The notes below the pieces were generated by a model. The model did not search any database. It saw only the letters and a list, made by a program, of their open reading frames with translations, and was not told the origin of the DNA. Of a stretch of 64,000 nt of DNA, positions 29,885 to 38,879 are shown piece after piece (position 1 is the stretch's first letter; each line of letters starts with the position of its first letter). Source of the DNA: Bradyrhizobium sp. G127 (GTDB lineage Bacteria; Pseudomonadota; Alphaproteobacteria; Rhizobiales; Xanthobacteraceae). A program made the position numbers and the translations under genes. The DNA lies in the NCBI RefSeq assembly GCF_021502575.1, contig NZ_JAKFGN010000001.1, forward strand, positions 1,984,001 through 2,048,000, read 5' to 3'.

Positions 29885-30459
29885 GGGCAACCCACCGTCG
29901 TGATTGTGGGCATCGGCGCATCTTTTTGCGTGCGGGTGCCGACGCCGACCGGGGTATCATACAGCCGCAGCGCCAGCATGTAGCGGTCGATGCCGCCGGT
30001 CGGAAGCCAGTTTCCGGCGCGCGAACGCGCGGTGACGCGAAGCTCGAAACTGCCGTCCGATCCGCGCACGATTTCCTGGCTGGTGAAACCGTAGCGTTGC
30101 AGAGAGTTGGCGACGAGCTGACCCTTGGTGTCGTAGATCGTCATGGTCCAGAATCGCGCCGCGGGCGTGACGCCCTTCACGACCACGTCGCATTGCCCGT
30201 TGAGCAGTCGCCCTGAATCATCCTTGGTCGCGGTGAACATGACGCCGTCGCCGGTTCCTACGGGAAGTTCTCCGCTGCGGGCGACGCTCGCGCGCGAGTA
30301 GGGGTCGATGTCGCTGGTGCCGGTTTTCGGACGCGCCGTCCACGCCCCGATAGTGATGGTGCCGACGTTGACGCCGCGCGTCGCCGTCATCCATGTGGCA
30401 CCGAGGCCAACGATGGTTGCGATGATCAACGTAACGAGAGTGATGAGGATCAGCCGCAC
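29881..30459 (-). CDS. DUF1214 domain protein (membrane-anchored)
   Basis: The 192-residue protein has an N-terminal membrane helix (residues 2-22) and a DUF1214 domain (ARFWTMTIYDTKGQLVANSLQRYGFTS). The start codon is GTG. It lies 24 bp downstream of the penicillin-binding protein gene on the same strand, and all three leftward genes may form one transcript. Confidence 0.82.
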   Translation of the reverse strand: MRLILITLVTLIIATIVGLGATWMTATRGVNVGTITIGAWTARPKTGTSDIDPYSRASVARSGELPVGTGDGVMFTATKDDSGRLLNGQCDVVVKGVTPAARFWTMTIYDTKGQLVANSLQRYGFTSQEIVRGSDGSFELRVTARSRAGNWLPTGGIDRYMLALRLYDTPVGVGTRTQKDAPMPTITTVGCP

Positions 30460-30483
30460 GGTCGAAGCGCACTCATGACGCGG

Positions 30484-32760
30484 TCAGTTCTTGCGCAGCG
30501 GAGCGGCTTCCGCAGGCCGGTCCGGAGTTGCCGATGCGAAGCTATCCGGGAAAGCCACGGCGGAGGGTGCCGCCGGTTTGCCGTTGTCGCTGGAGGACGT
30601 TTTGCCCGGTGCTGCCACGGTCTTCGCTGCTTCATCGAACAACTTTTCAACCCGGACCAGGATATTGGCGCCGCGCCGGGTCAGGATCGGCGGCGGGCCG
30701 GGGTTGATCTCGGCTGCTTTCGCGTTGGCATTGGCCGCAGCGAGCGCATCCGGCGGCAGTTTTTTGCCGGGACCGATGCCGGGGATGTCCTTGATCTCCA
30801 CACCCTGATGCGCGACGACCATGATGTCATGCCATGTCTGCGCGGGAAGCGAACCGCCGGTCATGCGGTTGGTCGACGAATAGTCATCGTTGCCGTACCA
30901 GACCGCCATGGTGAAGTTGCCGGTGTAGCCGACGAACCAGGCGTCCCTGAATGCGTTGGTGGTGCCGGTCTTGCCTGCGGCCGGGATGCCGTCGAGCCGC
31001 GCGCGCCGCGCCGTGCCTTCGTCGACAACATGGCTCATCATCTCAGCCATGTCGGCGGCGACGGTCGGAGGGATCGCCTGCGTGGGTTTCTTGCCGTCGC
31101 GGTCCCAGCGCCAGACCAGATCGCCGGCGCCGCTGCGGACTTCGAGCACCGCATGGGGTTTCACAGAGCGGCCCTTGTTGGGGAAGGTGGCGTAGGCCAC
31201 CGCGTGTTCGACGACGCTGACCTCAGTCGAGCCGATCGGCAGCGACGGCGTGTCAACCAAGGGAGCCGTGATGCCCATCTTGCGCGCGGTCTCGACGATC
31301 TTGGCGCGGCCGGCGCGGGGGCCGCCTTTGCCGCCCATCGCGATCGACAGTTTGACCGGCACCACGTTGATCGAGCGCGTGATCGCCTGCGTCAGCGTCA
31401 CCGAACCGGAGTAGGAACGTCCGTAGTTCTGCGGGCACCAGTTGCCGATACAGACCGGGCCGTCCACGACGATGGACTTCGGCGTGAAGCCGTTCATCAG
31501 GGCTGTGGCATAGACATACGGCTTGAAAGACGAGCCGGGCTGACGCATCGCATCGACCGCGCGGTTGAACTGGCTGGCGCCATAGTCCCGGCCGCCCACC
31601 ATCGCGCGCACGCCGCCGTCGAGATCGGCCAGCACCACGGCGGCTTGCGTCGCGTGATAGTCGCGGCCGAACTGGCGTAACTGGTTTTCAACAGTGGCTT
31701 CCGCGGCGCGCTGCACGTTCATGTCGATCGCGGTGCGGACCACAAAGACGCGCTCGGTGTAGGACTTCGGCAGCGTCAGGACGAGCTTGCGCATCTCGTC
31801 GAAGGCGTAGTCGAGATAGTAGTTCGGCGAATTCTCGTCGCGCCGGTCGACGGCGTTGGCCGGATTGCGGCGGGCGCCGAACACCTGGCCCTCGGTCATG
31901 AAGCCGGCATCCACCAGATTGTCGAGCACCACGTTGGCGCGCGCACGCGCGGCGGGCAGGTTGATGTGCGGCGCGTACTTGGTCGGCGCCTTGAACAGGC
32001 CGGCCAGCATCGCGGCTTCCGCGAGGTTCACGTCGCGCGCGGACTTGTTGAAGTAGAAATGCGCCGCGCCGTCGACGCCGAAGGTGCCGCCGCCCATGTA
32101 GGCGCGGTCGAGATAGAGCTTCAGGATTTCGTTCTTGGTCAGCCGCGTTTCCAGCCAGATGGCGAGGAACGCTTCCTTCACCTTGCGCTCGATGGTGCGC
32201 TCGTTGTTGAGGAACAGGTTCTTGGCGAGCTGCTGGGTGATCGACGAGCCGCCCTGGCGCACGCCGCCAGCCTGCGCGTTGGTCATCAGCGCGCGCGCGG
32301 TGCCGGCCACGTCGATGCCGAAGTGATCGTAGAAGCGGCGGTCTTCTGTCGCCAGCGTCGCCTTGATCAGGTTGTCGGGAAACTCCTCGAGCGGAATCGA
32401 GTCGTTATGTTTGATGCCGCGGTTGCCGATCGGATTGCCGTAGCGGTCGAGAAACGACACCGCGAGATCGGACTTCTTCAGCCAGTCGTCGTCGGCGGTT
32501 TCGCGGAAGGCGGGAACAGCCAGCGCAAGCATCAGCACCATGCCGGCAAGACCGATGGTGGCGGCTTCCGACACCGGCTCGATGAAGACCCAGCGCTTCC
32601 AGCGGCCGACATAGAAGCGGTCCATGAACGTCGAATAGCGCTCGAACAGTTCGCGCAGACCGACCGCCGACGAGAACAGCGTCGAATCGATGCGTGCGTC
32701 GAGGTCCAGCAGGAAATGCCGGAACCGCTTTTTCCACTCGCTGGGTACGATCTGGCGCAC
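30484..32760 (-). CDS. Class A penicillin-binding protein (PBP1A family)
   Basis: This bifunctional enzyme polymerises and cross-links peptidoglycan. The 758-residue protein has a membrane anchor at about residues 65-87, then a GT51 glycosyltransferase domain with the catalytic glutamate in ATEDRRFYDHFG and the motif GGSSITQQLAKNLFL. A transpeptidase domain follows, with PGSSFKP (active serine near residue 410), an SIN motif and GKTGTTNAF. A proline/alanine-rich tail ends it. Translation starts at GTG after AAGGG. Confidence 0.94.
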   Translation of the reverse strand: MRQIVPSEWKKRFRHFLLDLDARIDSTLFSSAVGLRELFERYSTFMDRFYVGRWKRWVFIEPVSEAATIGLAGMVLMLALAVPAFRETADDDWLKKSDLAVSFLDRYGNPIGNRGIKHNDSIPLEEFPDNLIKATLATEDRRFYDHFGIDVAGTARALMTNAQAGGVRQGGSSITQQLAKNLFLNNERTIERKVKEAFLAIWLETRLTKNEILKLYLDRAYMGGGTFGVDGAAHFYFNKSARDVNLAEAAMLAGLFKAPTKYAPHINLPAARARANVVLDNLVDAGFMTEGQVFGARRNPANAVDRRDENSPNYYLDYAFDEMRKLVLTLPKSYTERVFVVRTAIDMNVQRAAEATVENQLRQFGRDYHATQAAVVLADLDGGVRAMVGGRDYGASQFNRAVDAMRQPGSSFKPYVYATALMNGFTPKSIVVDGPVCIGNWCPQNYGRSYSGSVTLTQAITRSINVVPVKLSIAMGGKGGPRAGRAKIVETARKMGITAPLVDTPSLPIGSTEVSVVEHAVAYATFPNKGRSVKPHAVLEVRSGAGDLVWRWDRDGKKPTQAIPPTVAADMAEMMSHVVDEGTARRARLDGIPAAGKTGTTNAFRDAWFVGYTGNFTMAVWYGNDDYSSTNRMTGGSLPAQTWHDIMVVAHQGVEIKDIPGIGPGKKLPPDALAAANANAKAAEINPGPPPILTRRGANILVRVEKLFDEAAKTVAAPGKTSSSDNGKPAAPSAVAFPDSFASATPDRPAEAAPLRKN

Positions 32761-33077
32761 CGGAACCCTTGATCCAAATAACGTGACGACCGAGTCGCCG
32801 AATGAAAAGCGCTGGTTAGACGATGCTCGACAATTTGCGGCATCCCCAAGGCGGTCAGGCGGGCGATTTCGCCGTCGGGAATCCGCAACCTTCTAACCGA
32901 CCGTAGGCCATAAACCAATGGCCGCGTTGGTTTTTTGATGGCGAGGGTGAACGCTGCCCACGCTTTTCCGCTTTTGGAACACGGCCTGTCACCTTGCCGC
33001 TTGCGCGACCGCCGCCAAGGCTCATAAAGCATCCTGATCGCGTACGTCCGTTTCGCCATTCCGACAGGTCCTAAATT
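32761..33077. other. Intergenic gap between divergent genes
   Basis: 317 bases between the leftward PBP1A gene and the rightward UPF0260 gene. The open frames crossing it run antisense into the neighbours and look artefactual. No repeats or hairpins with T tracts were seen; it presumably contains two promoters. Confidence 0.45.
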
Positions 33078-33593
33078 ATGACAACCCGGCCTCGGCCGCC
33101 TTCGACACAGAGCGAATCTTTCTGGAAAACCAAGACGTTGGAGGAGATGTCCAACAGCGAATGGGAAAGCCTGTGTGATGGCTGCGCGCGCTGCTGTCTG
33201 GAAAAGCTGGAAGACGAGGACACCGGCAAGATCTACTTCACCCACATCGCCTGCACGCTGCTCGACGCCGCCCTGTGCGCCTGCAAGGATTATCCGAACC
33301 GCTCGGCCAAAGTGCCCGATTGCGTGCGCCTGACGCCGGAGAATGTCCGGACCTTGAACTGGCTGCCGTCGAGTTGCGGCTACAGACTCGCGGCCGAAGG
33401 CCGCGATCTGTACTGGTGGCACCCGCTGATTTCAGGCGACCCCAACACCGTCCACGAAGCCGGCGTGTCGGTGCGGGGCAGGGTGTGGGGCAGCGAGGAT
33501 GAGGTCGACGAGGCAGATCTCGAGGACCACATCGTGCAGTGGCCGGGTGTGCTGCCGAAGCGCGCGCGGCTGAAGACGCGGCCGTCGCGATAA
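33078..33593 (+). CDS. YcgN-type cysteine cluster protein (UPF0260)
   Basis: The 171-residue protein carries a conserved cysteine cluster: CDGCARCC near residues 33-40, further cysteines in HIACTLLD and [10 protein letters not shown], and [23 protein letters not shown]. These probably bind a metal or an Fe-S cluster; function is not established. Length and motifs are normal for the family. It is monocistronic. Confidence 0.9.
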   Translation: MTTRPRPPSTQSESFWKTKTLEEMSNSEWESLCDGCARCCLEKLEDEDTGKIYFTHIACTLLDAALCACKDYPNRSAKVPDCVRLTPENVRTLNWLPSSCGYRLAAEGRDLYWWHPLISGDPNTVHEAGVSVRGRVWGSEDEVDEADLEDHIVQWPGVLPKRARLKTRPSR

Positions 33594-33826
33594 GCCTTGA
33601 GACTCTGAATTTGATAACGCGCGTGTGATGCCACTCACACGCGGTGCACCCATGCGCCTGCGCTCCTTATGAAGTCCTGCAAAACAGGATAAATTCGTCG
33701 TCATTCACGATATTTCGCGGCGGATCGTTTGCCGGTGGATCATTCTTCAGGACATTCTTTCGTGCGCCGCCCGCCACGACCATTCAACCAACAATCAAGA
33801 AATCATCCCGGAACGCCCAGCGATTC

Positions 33827-35410
33827 ATGACAGAGACACAACGACAGCGCGGTGACGCGGCGGACGAAGCGCAGGCGCTGGATGCACCGGACGATGTTTC
33901 GAACATCGCCACCGAAGTCATCGATCTTTCCGAAGCGCCGCCGATCGTGCCGGCGCCGCCGCTGTCGAAAAGCGAAGTGCGGACCATCCTGCTGAGCCTG
34001 ATGCTCACGATGTTTCTGACCGCGCTCGATCAGACCATCGTTGCCACCGCGCTGCCGACCATCGGCCGCCAGTTCAACGACGTCACCAGCCTGTCGTGGG
34101 TGATCACCGCGTATCTTCTTTCCTCCACCGCGGTCGCGCCGGTGTACGGCACGCTGAGCGACATCTACGGCCGCCGCGCGATGATCATAACCTCGCTGTC
34201 GCTGTTCCTGATCGGCTCGGTGCTGTGCGCGATTGCGCCGAATATCCTGACGCTGATCCTCGCGCGCGCGCTGCAGGGTATCGGCGGCGGCGGCATCCTG
34301 CCGCTGGTGCAGATCGTGATTTCCGACGTGGTGACGCCGCGCGAACGCGGCCAGTACCAGGCCTATTTCTCTTCCGTGTGGGTTGCGGCCGGAATCGGCG
34401 GACCGGTGCTCGGCGGACTGTTCGCCGAACATCTGCACTGGTCGGTGATCTTCTGGATCAATCTTCCGCTGGGCGCATTGTCGCTCGCGCTGCTGCTGCC
34501 GAGGATGGGGAAGATTCCGGTCTTCCATCGCAAGCGCAAGGTCGACTGGCTCGGGGGCATATTGCTGATGGCGTCCGCCGTGATCGTGATGCTGGTGCTG
34601 ACATGGGGCGGCAATCGCTTCGCATGGGCATCGCCTGCGATCCTCGCGATGATCGCTTCCGCATTCGTTCTCGGCGCTGGTTTCGTCTGGCATGCGCGGC
34701 GCACCAGCGAGCCCTTTCTGCCGATTCCGTTGATGTCGGGTCCGGTGGTGCCGTTCGCGATGGCCGCCGGCGGCTGCGCCATCGGCACCATGATCGGTCT
34801 CACGGTGCACATGCCGCTGTATTACGAAGTGGTCTACGGCCTCACCGCGAGCGAAGCGGGGATCGCGCTGATTCCGCTGGTTGCGGTGTCGGTGCTGGGC
34901 GCATGGGCCGCGGGCCGCGCGATGATGTACACCAAACACTACAAGCGCGCGGCGATCGGCGGCGTGTCGCTTGCGACATGCGCGGCGCTGACGCTTGCGC
35001 TGGCGACGCCGCTGCCGTTGTGGCAACTGCTCGCCGCGCTCTCGCTGATGGCGATGGGCCTCGGCACGGTGTTTCCGGTAAGCGTGGTGTCGATCCAGAA
35101 TGCGGTGCCGCGCGCGCAGGTCGGCACCGCGACGGGCGCGATGAATTTCTTCCGCTCACTGATGGCATCGTTCACCGTCGCCGTGTTCACGGCGATCCTG
35201 CTGATGGTGCTCGGCGGCAATCTCTCAATCGGCGCCGAACATCAGATCGGCGGCAAGCATGCCATCGTGGCCAGCGACATGATCGCGGCATTCCGTTACG
35301 TGTTCGCCGCTGCCGCCGCGCTGCTGGCGACAGCCGCAACGCTGGTGATGCTGATGGAAGAGCGCCCGCTGGCCGGGCCGCCGCAGCCTGCCACCGAGAT
35401 GGCGGAATAG
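33827..35410 (+). CDS. DHA2-family (EmrB/QacA-type) multidrug MFS exporter
   Basis: The 527-residue protein has about 14 hydrophobic helices. Signatures include LDQTIVATALPTIGRQF in helix 1, the A motif variant YGTLSDIYGRRAMI, and the C motif with ...GGGGILPLVQIVISDVV further on. The N-terminal 50 residues are acidic and cytoplasmic. The frame is open from 33644, but the ATG at 33827 starts the family-like part. No membrane-fusion partner (EmrA-like) is adjacent. Confidence 0.9.
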   Translation: MTETQRQRGDAADEAQALDAPDDVSNIATEVIDLSEAPPIVPAPPLSKSEVRTILLSLMLTMFLTALDQTIVATALPTIGRQFNDVTSLSWVITAYLLSSTAVAPVYGTLSDIYGRRAMIITSLSLFLIGSVLCAIAPNILTLILARALQGIGGGGILPLVQIVISDVVTPRERGQYQAYFSSVWVAAGIGGPVLGGLFAEHLHWSVIFWINLPLGALSLALLLPRMGKIPVFHRKRKVDWLGGILLMASAVIVMLVLTWGGNRFAWASPAILAMIASAFVLGAGFVWHARRTSEPFLPIPLMSGPVVPFAMAAGGCAIGTMIGLTVHMPLYYEVVYGLTASEAGIALIPLVAVSVLGAWAAGRAMMYTKHYKRAAIGGVSLATCAALTLALATPLPLWQLLAALSLMAMGLGTVFPVSVVSIQNAVPRAQVGTATGAMNFFRSLMASFTVAVFTAILLMVLGGNLSIGAEHQIGGKHAIVASDMIAAFRYVFAAAAALLATAATLVMLMEERPLAGPPQPATEMAE

Positions 35411-35526
35411 CCCGTTCGCGGCATAAGGCGAAATGGTGACGAACTGCGGCGCATAAGGCAAAGCCGGCTTTGGCTTGCATCGCTCGCCGCGCGGTGCTGC
35501 ACTCCGCGGAACGGAGCAGGTGCGTC

Positions 35527-35766
35527 ATGTTGCAGGCCGGCTGGCTGATTGTTCATCTGATCGCGGGCGCGATGTCCGCGCCCGCCGCGGCGACCGGTCC
35601 CACGGGCGGCGTGAGTTGCACCTATCAGGCCTGCATGGCGAAGTGCGCGCGGCTCGACGGTCCGATCTGCCACAGCTATTGCGAGGTCACGCTGCAGCAG
35701 CGGGTGGCGAGGGGAGTCTGCACCTCGCCCGGCAATGTTGCTGTCCTGACAGGGGAATCTGATTAG
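35527..35766 (+). CDS. Small cysteine-rich exported protein (putative)
   Basis: The 79-residue product has a hydrophobic leader (MLQAGWLIVHLIAGAMSAPAAA) with a likely signal-peptidase site, then a short mature part with five or six cysteines (CTYQACMAKCARLDGPICHSYC). GGAGCAGG precedes the ATG. It probably resides in the periplasm with disulfides. Its stop codon is the first triplet of the repeated promoter-like element that follows. Confidence 0.5.
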   Translation: MLQAGWLIVHLIAGAMSAPAAATGPTGGVSCTYQACMAKCARLDGPICHSYCEVTLQQRVARGVCTSPGNVAVLTGESD

Positions 35767-35830
35767 GAAATTAATCCTTGACAGCGTAACGCTTCCGGGT
35801 TAGCTTTCGGCCATACTCCGAAACTACGTT
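35764..35830 (+). promoter_or_regulatory. Promoter-like repeated element, copy 1
   Basis: TTGACA at 35778 and TAGCTT at 35801 are spaced 17 bp apart. They are preceded by TAGGAAATTAATCC and followed inside the spacer by the palindrome AGCGT-A-ACGCT. The same layout and about 60 bp of similarity recur at 38880. It points toward the 3' end of the next, oppositely oriented small gene. Confidence 0.5.
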
Positions 35831-35842
35831 TGAAACAGCGGA

Positions 35843-36058
35843 TCACGCAGCAGGGCTGCGCGCCGCGAGTTCATCCGCCGCTTTCAAATTCAGCGCGTTG
35901 ACCGCGCGCATCAGCTTTTCATCGTTGAGAATGCCGAACAGCCGCGCCAGCGTCTGCTCGCAATCATGCGGACCGGGTTCGATATAGTCGGCGAGGATGC
36001 CCTGTGCGCGCAGCACCGCATCGAGAACGTGATCCTGGGGAGTCATGTGAAGCGTCAT
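35843..36058 (-). CDS. Small hypothetical protein (71 aa)
   Basis: The 71-residue, helix-prone acidic protein starts MTLHMTPQDHVLDAVLRAQ. The excellent ribosome-binding site GGAGG, seven bases before the ATG, decides this start over the longer frame. No domain is recognised. Confidence 0.65.
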   Translation of the reverse strand: MTLHMTPQDHVLDAVLRAQGILADYIEPGPHDCEQTLARLFGILNDEKLMRAVNALNLKAADELAARSPAA

Positions 36059-36181
36059 GGCCAAACCTCCACGGTGGAGTGGCAACGGCTCCCGGCGGAT
36101 TACGTTCCGCCTGCCTTGCAATCGATTCAAATGAGCTTCGTAAGATCGCGCGATTCCGCAATCGCGCGAATTGAACAGCTT

Positions 36182-36355
36182 TCAGCCCTGCCGTTCGACG
36201 CCGCCGAACTTGGTAAGTTGCGCCGCGCGCTTGGCAAGAAGTTCAGCCACGAAATCAGAGACTTCGTCGCGCACCTTGCGCTCCTGTTCCGGAGTCATCT
36301 GCTTGTGCTTCTTTGCAAAGGCCTTCATCACCCGATCGACGACGACTGTTTTCAT
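36182..36355 (-). CDS. Small basic helical protein (57 aa)
   Basis: The 57-residue product starts MKTVVVDRVMKAFAKKHKQM and is predicted fully helical and basic. GAGGTG stands about seven bases before the ATG at 36355; the longer open frame lacks a site. It is divergent from the response regulator gene, with 116 bp between starts. No domain recognised. Confidence 0.6.
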   Translation of the reverse strand: MKTVVVDRVMKAFAKKHKQMTPEQERKVRDEVSDFVAELLAKRAAQLTKFGGVERQG

Positions 36356-36471
36356 GGCGCACCTCGTTTGCGACCCAACGTCACGCCACGGACTTTGTTC
36401 CTGTGGCCGGATTTTTTGCCGAACCTTTGACGCCGCGACGCATTGCTCACACATGGCAAAGGGAGGCAACG

Positions 36472-36849
36472 ATGGGACGCGCCTGGAAACATACCGTGCT
36501 TGTTGTCGAGGACGATCAGTTGCAGCGGGAACTGGTCAGCCTGATTTTCGAGGAGAGCGACATGCACGTGATCCAGTGTATGAGCGGCGAAGCCGCCGTC
36601 GTCGTGCTGGAAAAAGCCGGCCCCGAATTGACGATGATGTTCATCGATGTGGACCTCGAGGGTGAGATGTCCGGCATCGAGCTCGCGATCATCGCAAAGC
36701 GCCGGGTTCCGGATATCGATGTGATCGTAACGTCGGGGCAGGAGGTCGGCGAGATTCCCGACGACGTGTTGTTCATGCAGAAGCCGTGGTTGCCGCTGGA
36801 GCTGCTGCGCGAGGCGGAGCGCTCATGCCGGCGGCATGGGGTGCATTAG
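36472..36849 (+). CDS. Stand-alone response-regulator receiver protein
   Basis: The 125-residue protein is a single CheY-like receiver domain. It shows the acidic pocket EDD (residues 13-15), the probable phospho-acceptor Asp59 in MFIDVDLEG, a Thr/Ser switch in VIVTSGQ and the conserved lysine in MQKPWLP. GGGAGG precedes the ATG. It has no output domain, so it probably acts through protein contact. No cognate kinase is adjacent. Confidence 0.88.
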   Translation: MGRAWKHTVLVVEDDQLQRELVSLIFEESDMHVIQCMSGEAAVVVLEKAGPELTMMFIDVDLEGEMSGIELAIIAKRRVPDIDVIVTSGQEVGEIPDDVLFMQKPWLPLELLREAERSCRRHGVH

Positions 36850-37099
36850 GCGTATTAGAAAGGCCTCGTGCAGCCGGGCCATTGGAGAGGCTTAGCTCTC
36901 CCGCGGGCCTAGGCGTCAACGACACGATCGCCGAAGATTGCTTAAGGGCATCTGGGGCAAGCGCCCGCCTTTCGACGGACTACTGGATTTAAGACCCGAA
37001 AACAGGCCGTAAATTAGTTCCCTGCGTGGCGCAAATGCAACTCCCGGTATATGAATGAGGTTTAATGAACCTTTTTTGATCGCGGGGGAACTAACTGGT

Positions 37100-37138
37100 G
37101 TTGACATCTGTTTACAGCCTGTCAACTAATAGTTGACA
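37100..37138 (+). promoter_or_regulatory. Promoter/operator of the HicA-like module
   Basis: Three GTTGAC half-sites occur: direct at 37100, inverted at 37121 and direct at 37132. The last two form the palindrome TGTCAAC-TAATA-GTTGACA, two bases before the start codon. The first includes a TTGACA -35 box. This is the arrangement expected for an autoregulated toxin-antitoxin promoter. Confidence 0.6.
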
Positions 37139-37140
37139 AC

Positions 37141-37362
37141 ATGGCCCGGTCTAAACACTCCAAAAAGGAGGTTGAAGATGCCATTTCTTACGCTGAATCA
37201 AAGGGTTGGCGCATTGAAATCCGGAGCGGTCATTGTTGGGGCAGACTTTACTGCCCTCAACACTCGCGAGAAGGCTGCCGCCTCTCAGTCTACTCAACTC
37301 CGCGCAATTCGCAGGATCATGCAAACGATATTCGACGAGCTGTCGACAGGTGTAGTCACTAG
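37141..37362 (+). CDS. HicA-like toxin candidate
   Basis: The 73-residue basic protein starts MARSKHSKKEVEDAISYAES and carries KGWRIEIRSGHCWGRLYCP, with the glycine-histidine of the HicA mRNA-interferase fold, then YSTPRNSQDHANDIRRAVDRC. Related short proteins occur in mobile regions, paired with a DNA-binding gene. The start lies directly at the operator, so the mRNA is nearly leaderless. The partner gene begins 9 bp after the stop. The toxin role is inferred. Confidence 0.6.
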   Translation: MARSKHSKKEVEDAISYAESKGWRIEIRSGHCWGRLYCPQHSREGCRLSVYSTPRNSQDHANDIRRAVDRCSH

Positions 37363-37371
37363 GTCAGTACG

Positions 37372-37896
37372 ATGAGCAAGTATTACTTCACAATTATAGC
37401 ATCTGGACTCGACCCTGAAGCCGAAGACTTCGAGGATCGCTTCTTTGCGGCTGGATGCGATGACGCCACCCTCTCAGTTCAGAGGGGCGCAATCATTTTG
37501 GAGTTTTCGCGAGAAGCTAAAAGCTTTCCGCATGCTTTGGTCTCGGCTTTCTCCGACGTTCAAAAGGCTGGTGCGAAAGTGGTGCACTTCGAACCAGACC
37601 ACCTAGTGAGTCTATCTGACATCGCTCACCGCAGCGACATGAGTAAAGCGGCGATTTCGCTTTTCGCGAAAGGTGAACGAGGAAGAGACTTCCCGTCGCC
37701 TGTGGCCAAAGTTACTAGCGAAAGCCCGCTATGGGATTGGGTAGAAGTCGCAAGATGGATGTTTCGCCGCAAATCGCTTTCTTTACACCACGTTGTTGAA
37801 GCGCGCATAGTCCGTCAGGCCAACGTTGCCCTCACAAAGCCGGATGGTATCGAGAAATTCTTTGCTCAACGGTTTCGTTCCGAAATCAGAGCTTAA
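37372..37896 (+). CDS. DNA-binding partner (antitoxin-like) of the HicA-like protein
   Basis: The 174-residue protein has an N-terminal alpha/beta part (YYFTIIASGLDPEAEDFEDRF, with FFAAGCDDATLSVQRGAI) and a C-terminal helix-turn-helix (VSLSDIAHRSDMSKAAISLFAKGERG, about residues 80-105). It probably binds the palindromic operator upstream. The composition is AT-richer than the surroundings, suggesting recent transfer. It is followed by a strong terminator. Confidence 0.65.
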   Translation: MSKYYFTIIASGLDPEAEDFEDRFFAAGCDDATLSVQRGAIILEFSREAKSFPHALVSAFSDVQKAGAKVVHFEPDHLVSLSDIAHRSDMSKAAISLFAKGERGRDFPSPVAKVTSESPLWDWVEVARWMFRRKSLSLHHVVEARIVRQANVALTKPDGIEKFFAQRFRSEIRA

Positions 37897-37920
37897 TGTT
37901 TTGGCGGTGGCCCCTTTTTG

Positions 37921-37947
37921 AAGGCCGCTTAGAAGCGGCCTTTTTCT
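37921..37947 (+). terminator. Intrinsic terminator of the HicA-like module
   Basis: A perfect 10-bp stem (AAGGCCGCTT / AAGCGGCCTT) is followed by TTTTTC, 25 bp after the stop codon of the DNA-binding gene. Confidence 0.9.
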
Positions 37948-38022
37948 TTACTAGTTTTACTTCAGATCGATCTTGGGCTTAATGCCAATAATTTTTCAGC
38001 ATCTTTTTACTCGGGTTCTTAA

Positions 38023-38079
38023 TCGGGATTTTGGCTAGGCCAAAAAGTCCACGACCGCATCGACCCGGAGACCGTGTGA
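38023..38079 (+). pseudogene. higB toxin gene remnant (C-terminal codons only)
   Basis: Before the higA start the frame reads SGFWLGQKVHDRIDPETV and then TGA, which overlaps the higA ATG as TGATG. The last ten residues resemble the usual end of HigB toxins (YDxIDAETV-like). An in-frame stop at 38020 and the lack of the rest show that only the tail survives. The AT-rich module lies immediately upstream, so its insertion, or a deletion beside it, probably removed the toxin. Confidence 0.5.
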
Positions 38080-38462
38080 TGATGGATGTCAGGCCGCTCC
38101 GCACCGAGCAGGACTACGAATGGGCTCTTCGCGAGGTTGCGCGTTATTTTGAAAGTCAGCCCGCGCCGGGGAGCGAGGATGGCGATCGTTTCGAGGTTCT
38201 GGCGACCCTGCTCAAGGACTACGAAGCCACGCATATCCCGATGCCCGGCGCCGATCCGGTCGACGTGCTTCACTTCGCCATCGAGTCGATGGGTAAAACC
38301 CAGGCTGAGCTGTCGAAACTGATCGGCCGTAACCGCGCTTCTGAAATCCTGAACCGCGTTCGACCTCTGACACTCGATATGATCCGCACCATCAGCGCGG
38401 AATGGAAAATTCCGTTCGAAGCGTTGGCCGCGCCCTACGACCTCGCGCGCGAAAGCGCATAG
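38079..38462 (+). CDS. higA: HigA-family antitoxin, orphan
   Basis: The 127-residue protein starts MMDVRPLRTEQDYEWALREV, the typical HigA beginning. It has an acidic middle (GDRFEVLATLLKDYEA) and an XRE-type helix-turn-helix (KTQAELSKLIGRNRASEILNRVRPLTLDM, about residues 72-100). It is an antitoxin and repressor in intact systems. Here no toxin gene is left upstream beyond a few codons. It may persist as a regulator or anti-addiction remnant. Confidence 0.8.
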   Translation: MMDVRPLRTEQDYEWALREVARYFESQPAPGSEDGDRFEVLATLLKDYEATHIPMPGADPVDVLHFAIESMGKTQAELSKLIGRNRASEILNRVRPLTLDMIRTISAEWKIPFEALAAPYDLARESA

Positions 38463-38476
38463 AGCGCCGACGCGCG

Positions 38477-38776
38477 CTAGTTCGCCTTGCCCTGCGGGTT
38501 CTCGACCGGCGCGCCCATCAGCAGCGCCTTGTCGAGCGTGTCGCGCAGGTTCATCGCGCTTCCGGCCGTCATCCGCAGATGCGCGACCGCCTTCAGGCGG
38601 GTGGCAATCTGGCCGTTGGCGATCGGCTCGACCAGGCTTGCGGCCAGCAGGACGTTGATCAGGCCGCCATTGTTTCCGAGCGTCGGACAGATCTCGAAGA
38701 AAATAATCGGCGCTTCCAGGATGCCTTCGACCGGCAGATGAATGGGCTTGTTTTGCGGTTCGGGATTGTCGGTCAT
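38477..38776 (-). CDS. Hypothetical soluble protein (99 aa)
   Basis: The 99-residue protein starts MTDNPEPQNKPIHLPVEGIL. AGGAG five bases before the ATG decides the start. I recall similar sequences in Bradyrhizobium with the same VEGI-EAP start and an AVAHLR core, without known function. It is convergent with higA, with 14 bp between stops. Confidence 0.65.
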   Translation of the reverse strand: MTDNPEPQNKPIHLPVEGILEAPIIFFEICPTLGNNGGLINVLLAASLVEPIANGQIATRLKAVAHLRMTAGSAMNLRDTLDKALLMGAPVENPQGKAN

Positions 38777-38879
38777 CACGGCTCCTGTGCCCGGTCTGTC
38801 TGACGGGAGCGGTGAGGGGTGCACTGTCCCGGCGGGATTGTCGAATCCGATCGTTGTGGGTTTTGGCGGAAATGTTTTC

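Noticed and set aside
32532-33422. 296-codon leftward frame crossing the PBP1A/UPF0260 gap
   Set aside because: It overlaps both neighbours in the wrong frame and is arginine/serine-rich. It only exists because few stops occur in GC-rich DNA.
36890-36907. GGAGAG-CTCTCC hairpin considered as part of a tRNA gene
   Set aside because: No cloverleaf, no T-arm GTTC and no anticodon stem at the right spacing; at most a small hairpin after the response regulator gene.
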